64,000 bases of DNA from Pseudopedobacter alpinus. Lineage in GTDB: Bacteria; Bacteroidota; Bacteroidia; Sphingobacteriales; Sphingobacteriaceae. The stretch lies in the NCBI RefSeq assembly GCF_042684645.1, contig NZ_JBHULV010000045.1, positions 39,740 to 103,739 on the forward strand. Reading direction: 5' to 3'. A model generated the notes under the pieces. That model did not search any database. It was not told the DNA's origin and saw nothing but the letters and a program-made list of their open reading frames with translations. The position numbers and the translations under genes were made by a program. Numbering within the stretch: position 1 is the stretch's first letter; each line of letters starts with the position of its first letter. Of this stretch, positions 27,908 to 36,050 are shown piece after piece.

Positions 27908-28729
27908 ATGACAACTATTAAGTTTTTTTTGTACGCCAATTTATTGGTTTTTTTAGCAGCTTGTTCTCCTAAACCTTACCAAGTAGCTCAAAAAATACAA
28001 GAAGAAAAAGTAAAAGAAGTAGTTACTAAAATGGATACCAATGTAGCACCTGTGCTTGTTGATTCTTTAGGGAATAGCTTAGTTACATCTTTTATCCCTA
28101 CGGTTAATTTTAGTAGTAGAAAGCCAAACTTTGTTATTATACACCACACTGCACAAGATTCTTTAGCACAAACTATTAGAACTTTTACTTTAGAACGTAC
28201 CCAAGTAAGTGCGCATTATATTGTTGGTAGAAATGGTGAAGTGGTACAAATGCTAAATGACGAGTTAAGGGCGTGGCATGCAGGCAATAGCAAATGGGGA
28301 AATAATTACGACATGAATTCAGCTTCTATTGGAATAGAATTAGACAATAATGGCTTTGAACCCTTTAGTGATAGCCAAATAAGTAGTCTTTTAATTTTAT
28401 TAACGAAACTAAAAACTACATACAACATTCCAACACCTAATTTTATTGGTCACTCAGATATTGCTCCAAAACGTAAACCAGATCCTAGTATTCTTTTCCC
28501 TTGGAAAAAATTAGCGGATAACGGTTTTGGTTTATGGTACGATATTCCAAACCTGCCACCACCTGCAAATTTTGATGTAGAAAGTGCTTTAAGAATAATT
28601 GGTTACGATACCAGAGATTTACCTGCAGCAATCATCGCTTTTAAAAGACACTTTGTTAAGTTAGATTTAAACCCGGTAATGAACGAGTGGGATAAATGTG
28701 TGCTATACAATTTATACAAGAAGTATTAA
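27908..28729 (+). CDS. N-acetylmuramoyl-L-alanine amidase (amidase_2) lipoprotein
   Basis: 273 residues from the ATG at 27908, chosen because it gives a clean lipoprotein signal ending LAAC (Cys19); an upstream in-frame ATG adds hydrophobic residues. The amidase_2/PGRP fold is shown by FVIIHHTAQ (zinc His), the central SAHYIVGRNGEVVQML and RAWHAGNSKWG, NSASIGIELDNNG, and GHSDIAPKRKPDP (zinc His and conserved Lys/Asp). It cleaves the MurNAc-L-Ala amide in peptidoglycan or its fragments, acting from the membrane as an exported lipoprotein. It follows the GH3-C/beta-lactamase-like gene. Confidence 0.92.
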   Translation: MTTIKFFLYANLLVFLAACSPKPYQVAQKIQEEKVKEVVTKMDTNVAPVLVDSLGNSLVTSFIPTVNFSSRKPNFVIIHHTAQDSLAQTIRTFTLERTQVSAHYIVGRNGEVVQMLNDELRAWHAGNSKWGNNYDMNSASIGIELDNNGFEPFSDSQISSLLILLTKLKTTYNIPTPNFIGHSDIAPKRKPDPSILFPWKKLADNGFGLWYDIPNLPPPANFDVESALRIIGYDTRDLPAAIIAFKRHFVKLDLNPVMNEWDKCVLYNLYKKY

Positions 28730-28776
28730 AAAATTTTGGATTAAAGTTTTAATATTTCTAGAGAAGCTAAAGTAAA

Positions 28777-28805
28777 AAGGGATTTACCTATTCAGATAAA
28801 TCCCT
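28777..28805. terminator. Hairpin between the amidase and deacetylase-like genes
   Basis: AGGGATTTA (28778-28786) pairs with TAAATCCCT (28797-28805), loop 10 nt. There is no T-run on the plus strand, so it may be a weak terminator or a leader structure. Confidence 0.35.
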
Positions 28806-28908
28806 CATCATCAAACCTTATAATCGAACAAATGTTCAACTGTAAAGACGGTATTTTTTGTAATTTGGTTTGAGTATGTTCAGTTTATAATTGCATTTTT
28901 ACTTTTCT

Positions 28909-30162
28909 ATGGCTTTATTAATTTATACATTCAAATTAACTGAAAGAATAAAATATGCTGCCACGCATATTTTTGAGCATATTTTAGGTGTTGATATAGA
29001 ATTTTCTAACAATCTTGAGGTTTTTAATAATCATCAAGAAGCTAAAATAGTTTATGATTATACCTGTTTAGAAAACACCATTAATTTTAAAAAACATGCT
29101 TTTATTGATGAAGAAAATATAGTCCCTCAATCTTTAGTATTTGCAAATTGGAAAGAATTACAAATTCCGTTTAGTGTTAAAAATTCTGTTTTTACCTTCG
29201 ATGTATTTGCGGCTACTTTTTATTTTTTATCCAGGTATGAAGAATACCTTTCAACAGAAAAAGACGAACACCTACGTTTTGCTGGTAAATCCTCATTAGC
29301 TTACAAAAATGGCTTTATTAAAAGGCCTCTAGTTGACGAATGGGCTTATGAAATTGCTGAAATAATTAAACAAAAATATAAAGACTTTGAAATAAAGCAT
29401 CGACAATTCAAGTTCATACCTACTTTAGATATTGACAGACCCTATTATTACCGCACTGATTCCTTTTTAAAAAAAACAGCTAAAATCATTTTATCAGGAT
29501 TTAAAAATGATCCTTATGATGTTTATGAAATGGTAAAAAAATGGGATAAAGAATTTGGATTAAAAACAATTTATTTCTTTCTATTGAGCAATAAACATGT
29601 AAATGATGTGGCTCCTAATTCAAAAAATAAGCTATTTAAAAAACTAATTAACGAAACTTCGAAACACCATGATATCGGGATTCATCCCTCCTATTTTTCT
29701 TTTTTAAATTCTGATGATGTACTAAAAGAAAAATACGAATTAGAAAACATTGCAAATAAATCTATACTCAAAAGTAGGCAGCATTATTTACTCTTAAACC
29801 TACCAAAAACTTATCAAACATTAATTACAGCCGATATAACAGAAGATTACACCATGGCTTTCGCCGATGTTGCAGGTTTTAGAGCAACTACTTGTACACC
29901 TTTTTATTGGTTTGATTTAAGCTGTGATAAGGTCACAAATCTAAAAATTTATCCTACCGCAGTAATGGACCAAACATTAAAAAGATATATGTCATTATCG
30001 ATTACTGAAGCTGAAATTTTACTTAAAGAAATTATAGATAACGTTAAAGAAGTTAACGGAACATTTATAAGTCTTTGGCACAATGAATCAATTAATAATT
30101 TTAAAACATGGAAAAATTGGCAACCAATCTATTTAACAATGCTTGCTAAAAGTAAATCGTAA
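28909..30162 (+). CDS. Polysaccharide deacetylase-like protein (DUF7033 type)
   Basis: 417 residues from the ATG at 28909; a start six codons earlier is less plausible because MALLIYTF is the usual beginning. The N-terminal region (about 1-130) ends in SLAYKNGFIKRPLVDEWAYEIAE. The second half resembles a carbohydrate esterase 4-like barrel: FIPTLDIDRPYY supplies the D-x-D, DIGIHPSYFSF the metal His, and SLWHNESINNF the last catalytic His. There is no signal peptide, so a cytoplasmic substrate is likely. Function is unassigned; such proteins are often found near surface glycan genes, but none is nearby here. Confidence 0.75.
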   Translation: MALLIYTFKLTERIKYAATHIFEHILGVDIEFSNNLEVFNNHQEAKIVYDYTCLENTINFKKHAFIDEENIVPQSLVFANWKELQIPFSVKNSVFTFDVFAATFYFLSRYEEYLSTEKDEHLRFAGKSSLAYKNGFIKRPLVDEWAYEIAEIIKQKYKDFEIKHRQFKFIPTLDIDRPYYYRTDSFLKKTAKIILSGFKNDPYDVYEMVKKWDKEFGLKTIYFFLLSNKHVNDVAPNSKNKLFKKLINETSKHHDIGIHPSYFSFLNSDDVLKEKYELENIANKSILKSRQHYLLLNLPKTYQTLITADITEDYTMAFADVAGFRATTCTPFYWFDLSCDKVTNLKIYPTAVMDQTLKRYMSLSITEAEILLKEIIDNVKEVNGTFISLWHNESINNFKTWKNWQPIYLTMLAKSKS

Positions 30163-30264
30163 ATTAATTTGATCAAATGTTATCAAACTAAAATTTAGTA
30201 TATTTAAAATCAATCAATTAAATATTTTAGTCTATTATTTTTTCAAACCTATAATTATATCATC

Positions 30265-30906
30265 ATGTTTATACTTAACCAACAAAATAGCATTGCTAAT
30301 AACTTTTTAGCCGAAATGCGTGATGCAGCGGTTCAGCAGGATTCAATGCGTTTTCGCAGAAATATGGAGCGCATGGGTGAGGTTTTTGCTTATGAGATAA
30401 GTAAAAAGTTGAAATTTGAAAAATTTGAAGTTCAAACTCCTTTAGGTTTATCCAATATAAATATGATTCCGCATTTTCCAGTGTTGGCAACAATATTAAG
30501 AGCAGGTTTACCCTTGCATCAAGGTATGTTAAATGTTTTTGACAAATCCGAATCTGCTTTTATTTCCGCCTATCGAAAAACAAAAAAATCAGGAGATTTC
30601 GTTATACAAATGGAATACATTTCTACACCAAATTTAGATGGTAAAACAGTTATTGTATCAGATCCTATGTTGGCAACAGGAAAAAGTATGGTTCTCTGTT
30701 GTAAAGAACTTTCAGCTCATTACAAAATTAAAGAGCTACATATTGTTTCTATTATAGCAAGTCAAGAAGGTATAGCTCATGTAAAAGCTAATTTACCCAA
30801 AGCAAATTTATGGATAGGGGCAATTGATGAAGAGATGACCACCAAAGCATACATAGTTCCCGGTTTAGGTGATGCTGGAGATTTAGCTTTTGGAGAAAAG
30901 GTATAA
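30265..30906 (+). CDS. upp: Uracil phosphoribosyltransferase
   Basis: Salvages uracil to UMP with PRPP. 213 residues, normal for the family. The N-terminal RFRRNMERMGEVFAYEISK, the central ATILRAGLPLHQGML, and the PRPP loop VSDPMLATGKSM (where many relatives have ATGGS) are clear. The C-terminal GLGDAGDLAFGEK is the uracil-binding signature. It is monocistronic by context. Confidence 0.95.
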   Translation: MFILNQQNSIANNFLAEMRDAAVQQDSMRFRRNMERMGEVFAYEISKKLKFEKFEVQTPLGLSNINMIPHFPVLATILRAGLPLHQGMLNVFDKSESAFISAYRKTKKSGDFVIQMEYISTPNLDGKTVIVSDPMLATGKSMVLCCKELSAHYKIKELHIVSIIASQEGIAHVKANLPKANLWIGAIDEEMTTKAYIVPGLGDAGDLAFGEKV

Positions 30907-31012
30907 ACCTTAATAAGGATTCAGCAGCATTTCAGGTGGGGTAGTGTTTTGAAAATTTCATTAATTTGTTTTGTGCAATAATAGAAAGTAACTGACTTAA
31001 AACTATCTAATG

Positions 31013-31434
31013 TTATGGTAGGTTATTCTGAAAATTTGCCAGTACAATATCATTTGCATAGCTGATGGCATGTAATTTCATTTGATGTTTCATATTTGAT
31101 TGTCCAGAACATAACCGAACATCGCCCAATAATATTCCTTTTAATGTGACGCTATTTTTTCCCTCTAATTTCATTTGGTATGGCCCACCAGGTTTCATTG
31201 GAGGTCGTGTCATCATCCATTTACCATTTTTATCTGTTATTACTGATGCTCTTTTCCCGTTGAAAGTTACTTTTACCTTTTCCCCGATTGAGGTCCAACC
31301 CCAAATTTTTAAAGCAGCGTCTCTTTGTAAAACCATACTATCAGCAACGATATGGGGAAGCTTTAGTTGAGAAAAATAGGAGATGCAATGAATAATAAAA
31401 ATGTAAAAAAAAGAAGTTTTTTATTCCGAATCAT
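31013..31434 (-). pseudogene. Remnant of a secreted SGNH/sialate O-acetylesterase-type esterase
   Basis: A start at 31434 gives a signal peptide (MIRNKKLLFFTFLLFIAS) that runs into a stop after 23 codons. The frame beside it (from about 31390) continues as FSQLKLPHIVADSMVLQRDAAL, then WGW, a beta-sandwich and GDVRLCSGQSNM, which is the SGNH serine motif at the start of acetylesterases of about 650 residues. So there is a frameshift just after the signal peptide, and the coding sequence ends at a stop at 31013, about 30 residues after the serine motif; the rest of the catalytic domain is absent. It borders the xylan locus, where such an esterase would deacetylate xylan; that it once belonged there is inference. 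Confidence 0.85.
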
Positions 31435-31780
31435 AAAATTTAAGTTAATCTGCTAGTGGTAAAAGTGAGCAACGAATTCAATAAATATACTTAATAAATT
31501 TAATCAGAAATAAATACCGGGAGAAACCAATACTCCCGATATTCTTTGATAATAACCCAACTAACTACTCATAAAAATTTCGAAACAATGATTCAGGTTT
31601 TTTTGTTTTACTAAGTAAAGGTTTAATAGATTTTTAAGGTGGCACATTTGTAAAAATTAATGTTCTATTTGTTTAAATGAGGGTTTTTGTAGTTTACTAT
31701 TCTTTATCACAAGTAACAACAATCAATCTAATACGCTAAACATTTATTTTACTAATATTGCAGGTATTTTATGCAATTAC
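31435..31780. other. Intergenic region between the esterase remnant and the HTCS gene
   Basis: No gene seen. It holds a 6-bp GC-rich hairpin CGGGAG/CTCCCG (31518-31523 with 31533-31538, extended by A/T pairs) that may end HTCS transcription on the minus strand, although it lies about 240 nt past the stop and is followed only by an A/T-rich stretch. The remainder is AT-rich. Confidence 0.4.
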
Positions 31781-34700
31781 TCATTTCAATTTTTCAAAAT
31801 TTTTTTCGTTTCGCTTGGTATTAATATACTCAGAAGGGAGCATATTAAATTTGGCCTTAAATGCTCTGGCAAAATAATTTGGAGTTGCAAAACCAACAGA
31901 ATAACCGATTTGTGATATGTTCATTTCACTTTTTTCTAATAAATTTGCAGCTTTATCTAATTTTATAGAGCGAATAAATTCCACAGGGGTTTCGCCAGTA
32001 AGTTCTAAAATTTTGGTGTACAAAGTACCTCTGCTCATCCCTATATGTTTACTTAAATCTTCTACAGAAAGCTGAGCACTTGTTAGGTTATCTTCAACAT
32101 ATTGGTTCACTTTATTTAATAATTTTTCATTGTCAGATTCTATTTCAACTTCTTGAGCGTCAACTTTTATCCGTTTGCTATATGCCGTCTTAAAGCTTTC
32201 GTTTAAAGTTAATAAATTGCGAATTTTAACATTCAAAATCTCGAAGTTAAATGGCTTTGACATGTATTCGTTAGCCCCTTTTTCCAAACCCAATAATTGG
32301 TCTTCTTCGCCTGCTAAAGCAGTTAAAAGTAATACCGGTATATGGCTTGTTCTTTTATCCGACTTTATTTTTTGGCAAAGCTCTATACCTGTTACGTGAG
32401 GCATACTAATATCACTTACCACCAAATCTGGATGTGCAGAAAGCACTTTTTGCCATCCATCTTTTCCGTTACTGGCCTCTATAATTTTGTAGTATTGTTT
32501 TAAATTATCTTTTAAATAAAACCTAAAGTCTTCATTGTCTTCCACCAAAAGTATCACCGGAAGATTACCCGTATTTTCAATGTTATAGCCAGGCGAGTAT
32601 TTATCGTTTAAATTAAAATAAGAACTTTCTGAATACACTGCGTCTTCTTCTAAAACTAAAGTATCGTCAATTTTGCGGAAGGGAAAGTAGATAGTGAACA
32701 CAGAGCCTTCATCTGCTATGCTTTCCACTTCAATATTCCCGCCATGTAACCTTACAAATTCTTTGGTTATTGATAAGCCAATACCGCTTCCTTGGTTCAG
32801 TATTTCATTTTTATTATTATTCTGGTAAAAACGGTCAAAAACCTTTTCTTTTACATCAGCTTCCATCCCAATGCCACTATCTTTCAAAGTTATTTTTAAA
32901 CCACTTTCGTTAGGCATTTGGTCAATCTTAAGCATAATATCGCCATCTATTAAAGTAAATTTAAAAGCGTTTGATAGCAGGTTAAAAAGTATGCGCTCAA
33001 TTTTATCGTGGTCAAAAATTGTAAAGTAAAACCTAACAGAACTTTTAAATTCAAAATTAATATGCTTCCTATCTGCCAAATCTTTAAAAGACTCTGCAAC
33101 ATCTTTGGAAAAAGAAACAAAATCGCCTTCGGTAGCGTTCAATTTTTGTTCTTTTAGTTTAATGTTTCTAAAATCAAGTAGTTGATTAACAAGATTTAAT
33201 AAGCGACGAGCATTCCTTCGCACCATATTCAGTTGACCAGATTTTTCTGGACCAGTTTCATGCTGCAACAATTGTTCTACCGGCCCCATAATTAAAGAAA
33301 TTGGGGTACGAAACTCATGGCTAATATTTGTCAAGAATTTAATTTTAAGTTGGTCAAACTCATGTTGACGTTCTGCTTCACGTCTTTCTTCTGCAATTAA
33401 TTGCTGTGTTTTAATTCGTTCTTGTTCTAACGCAAATTTCGTTTCCAGTTTTTGTATTCCTAAGTATCTTATAAAAAATAAAATAGATACAATAACAAAA
33501 AGGTAAAGGGCATAAGCGTAATAGGTTAACCAAAAGGGTGGTTTTACGTAAATTTTAATTGTGGTTATTGGTGAATTCCATTCACCTGCATCACTTGACG
33601 CTCTTACTTTAAAAGTATATTCTCCGGGATATAAATTGGTGTAAACTGCCGTATTTATTGCTCCAACACTATTCCAGTCTTTATCAAAACCTTCTAGCTT
33701 ATAGAAATACCTGTTCTCTTGCGGAGATGTATAATTGAGCGCCGCAAAACTTAATGAGAAATTCTGTTTGTAATCTAGATTTATTTCTTTCGCTACGGAA
33801 ATATCTTCGGCTATTTGCCCTTCTTCAGAAGGTTTTATACTTTGATTAGATATTTTTAAATCTGTGAGTACCACAAAAGGGACATTTTTATTGGTATATA
33901 GTTGTGAAGGGTTGAAATAATTAAAGCCATCGGTTCCTCCAAAAAATAATCTACCGTCGGCCAGTTTTAAGCCTGATCCAGAAACAAACGGACTTTGTTG
34001 AATACCGTTATGATGAAAATAGTTTTTAAATTTCTTGCTTTGAGGATCAAAACTACTTATCCCACGGTTGGTGCTTACCCAAATTTTGCCAGCGTTATCC
34101 TCCAAGATTTTATAAATCACTCCATTTGCTATACCCGCCTGTTCGGAATAAGTAGCAAGCTTATTCGTTTTTTGGTTATAGAGACTTAGACCTCCGCCCA
34201 CGGTACCAATGTAAACCAAACCGTCTTGTGTACAGTAAATACTGGTAACATTGTCATTTGGTAAAATACCGTTTGCTTTAGAAAACAGTTTTGATTTGCC
34301 GCTAACCGGATCATAGATTGCCACGCCAGACCCACTAGTACCTATCCAAATTTTTCCTTCGCTGTCTTCCTCAATGGCTCTTATATAACCGTTTATATCT
34401 ATTTTTTGACTTCCTTTACCATTTTTATTAAAATGGAGAAATTCTTTATTCGATAAATCGTAGCAATCAACACCTTCGCCATTAGTGCCTACCCAAACGT
34501 TTCCACGACTATCTTTTCTAATACAGAAAATATCATTTCCGTTCAAATGCTCTGAGCCTAATCCTTTTTTAATCTGCCTGCTTTGCCCAGTTTCGGTGTT
34601 ATAAATAAACAGTCCTTGCAAATATGTTCCAATCCAAATATCAGAACCCACCTTCTCCATTGCAAGTATTGAAAGTTTTTCATCCCCTTGCTTGGAAAGA

Positions 34701-35893
34701 GGAATTTGCTTAAAAATCCTATTTGGAATATTAAACAAGCTCAATCCGCCGCCATCTGTAGCTACGTAAACGTCTTTTTCTGTTGCTTGCACAAAAGACG
34801 TTACCACTGGTGCGTTTAATCCGTAAGGATCATACATGTTACTTTCTACTAAGTTAAAAAACGCTAAATTTTTATCGTACTTATTTACTCCACTTCTAAA
34901 AGTTGACACCCAATAAATGCCTTGTTTATCTATTAAAAGACCTTTGACAGCTTTTCCTCTTAAACTGTAATTATTACGCCCGTTGCGACCAATACGTACT
35001 ACCCTTCTTGTTGCTGGATCAACAATATTTAAACCTTCTTCAGTTCCTACCCAAATTTTACCATCTTGCTCCCCGGCTATCGCATAAATAATATCACTAC
35101 TCAGCGTATTTTTATCTAAATAACTAAACTTGTAATTGATAAAGCCTTTCCTATCAGACCGAAGCATGCTTAAACCGTTATTTGTACCCACCCAAATGTT
35201 AGCTTTGTTGTCTTCGTAAATTGCTTTAACAGAGTTATCAACTAAGTCTGCTGGGTTATTTCTGGAGTGTGCGTATTTAATAAAAGCTTTACGTTCACTT
35301 ACATACATCAACAAACCGCTATCTGTGCCCAGCCATATCTGATTTCGCTTATCCCTAAACACCTTCAGTACAGATTCTTCTGTTAAATGCTTTTGACTTT
35401 TATCATTTATAATAAGGCGTTCTATTTTTTTTGTTTGTGGATTTAGGATAAAAATTCCATCGTACGAGGCAACCCAAATCATCCCAGAAGCATCACTACT
35501 TAATGAAGTGATAAACAGGGTTCTTCCTGCTGTATAATCTATAAATGAATCTAATTTACGATTGTACAACATCAAACTTGATGTAGTAGCTACCCACAAA
35601 TTACCTCTTTCATCTTCATATAAATCCGATACTTCATTTGCAGATAGGCTGGTAGAGTCCTTAGCCGTATGGCGATAAACTGTAAAATGCTTTCCATCAA
35701 ATTTATTTAGTCCATCAGCTGTTGCAAACCACACAAAACCATAACGATCTTTAAGCATGGCATTTACCGTATTTGAAGATAGTCCCTCTTTGGTGCTAAT
35801 GTTCATGAAATTTAGATTAATCTCATCTGCAGAGCCATCAAAAGTATTGATGAGGAGCACAACAAAGAGGAATATAATTTTAAACATTTTCAT
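31781..35893 (-). CDS. Hybrid two-component system regulator (HTCS) of the xylan locus
   Basis: 1370 residues, one-protein sensor and transcription factor. A signal peptide leads into a periplasmic double beta-propeller of Reg_prop repeats (about 25-690; recurring units such as WVGTNNGL), a Y_Y_Y Ig-like domain (about 725-795), one membrane helix (about 803-825), a HisKA domain with phospho-accepting H859 (ISHEFRTP), a HATPase domain (GSGIGLSI), a receiver domain with D1161 (VSDISMP) and a C-terminal AraC-type HTH (about 1270-1365). It should bind an oligosaccharide in the periplasm and activate the neighbouring xylan genes. A 13-bp inverted repeat lies just upstream of the gene. Confidence 0.96.
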   Translation of the reverse strand: MKMFKIIFLFVVLLINTFDGSADEINLNFMNISTKEGLSSNTVNAMLKDRYGFVWFATADGLNKFDGKHFTVYRHTAKDSTSLSANEVSDLYEDERGNLWVATTSSLMLYNRKLDSFIDYTAGRTLFITSLSSDASGMIWVASYDGIFILNPQTKKIERLIINDKSQKHLTEESVLKVFRDKRNQIWLGTDSGLLMYVSERKAFIKYAHSRNNPADLVDNSVKAIYEDNKANIWVGTNNGLSMLRSDRKGFINYKFSYLDKNTLSSDIIYAIAGEQDGKIWVGTEEGLNIVDPATRRVVRIGRNGRNNYSLRGKAVKGLLIDKQGIYWVSTFRSGVNKYDKNLAFFNLVESNMYDPYGLNAPVVTSFVQATEKDVYVATDGGGLSLFNIPNRIFKQIPLSKQGDEKLSILAMEKVGSDIWIGTYLQGLFIYNTETGQSRQIKKGLGSEHLNGNDIFCIRKDSRGNVWVGTNGEGVDCYDLSNKEFLHFNKNGKGSQKIDINGYIRAIEEDSEGKIWIGTSGSGVAIYDPVSGKSKLFSKANGILPNDNVTSIYCTQDGLVYIGTVGGGLSLYNQKTNKLATYSEQAGIANGVIYKILEDNAGKIWVSTNRGISSFDPQSKKFKNYFHHNGIQQSPFVSGSGLKLADGRLFFGGTDGFNYFNPSQLYTNKNVPFVVLTDLKISNQSIKPSEEGQIAEDISVAKEINLDYKQNFSLSFAALNYTSPQENRYFYKLEGFDKDWNSVGAINTAVYTNLYPGEYTFKVRASSDAGEWNSPITTIKIYVKPPFWLTYYAYALYLFVIVSILFFIRYLGIQKLETKFALEQERIKTQQLIAEERREAERQHEFDQLKIKFLTNISHEFRTPISLIMGPVEQLLQHETGPEKSGQLNMVRRNARRLLNLVNQLLDFRNIKLKEQKLNATEGDFVSFSKDVAESFKDLADRKHINFEFKSSVRFYFTIFDHDKIERILFNLLSNAFKFTLIDGDIMLKIDQMPNESGLKITLKDSGIGMEADVKEKVFDRFYQNNNKNEILNQGSGIGLSITKEFVRLHGGNIEVESIADEGSVFTIYFPFRKIDDTLVLEEDAVYSESSYFNLNDKYSPGYNIENTGNLPVILLVEDNEDFRFYLKDNLKQYYKIIEASNGKDGWQKVLSAHPDLVVSDISMPHVTGIELCQKIKSDKRTSHIPVLLLTALAGEEDQLLGLEKGANEYMSKPFNFEILNVKIRNLLTLNESFKTAYSKRIKVDAQEVEIESDNEKLLNKVNQYVEDNLTSAQLSVEDLSKHIGMSRGTLYTKILELTGETPVEFIRSIKLDKAANLLEKSEMNISQIGYSVGFATPNYFARAFKAKFNMLPSEYINTKRNEKNFEKLK

Positions 35894-35910
35894 GAAAAAT
35901 CCTTTACGAT

Positions 35911-35997
35911 TGTTATAAATATCCGTATTGAAAAGATATTTATAACAGATTCACTAATGGTGAACCTGTTAGCTAATTAAGAAGTTATTTATAACAG
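35911..35997. repeat. Inverted and direct repeats upstream of the HTCS gene
   Basis: TGTTATAAATATC (35911-35923) and GATATTTATAACA (35935-35947) form a perfect 13-bp inverted repeat with an 11-nt spacer. TATTTATAACAG recurs in direct orientation at 35937-35948 and 35986-35997. A second hairpin, AACAGATTCAC/GTGAACCTGTT (35944-35954 with 35960-35970, one mismatch), overlaps the right arm. The cluster lies between the GH115 stop and the HTCS start, so it may be a terminator of the GH115 unit, an operator of the HTCS gene, or both. Confidence 0.6.
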
Positions 35998-36050
35998 CTT
36001 TTTGGTTCTAATTGATGATTGTAATTTACCAAAATCATTTTAAATAAACT

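Noticed and set aside
28830..28839. AAATGTTCAA in the gene-free region before the deacetylase-like gene
   Set aside because: No partner copy at 21 bp on either side and outside the xylan locus; treated as a chance occurrence in AT-rich DNA.
31658..31667. TAATGTTCTA near the HTCS 3' end, similar to the operator motif
   Set aside because: Two mismatches and no second half at the required spacing; not called an operator.
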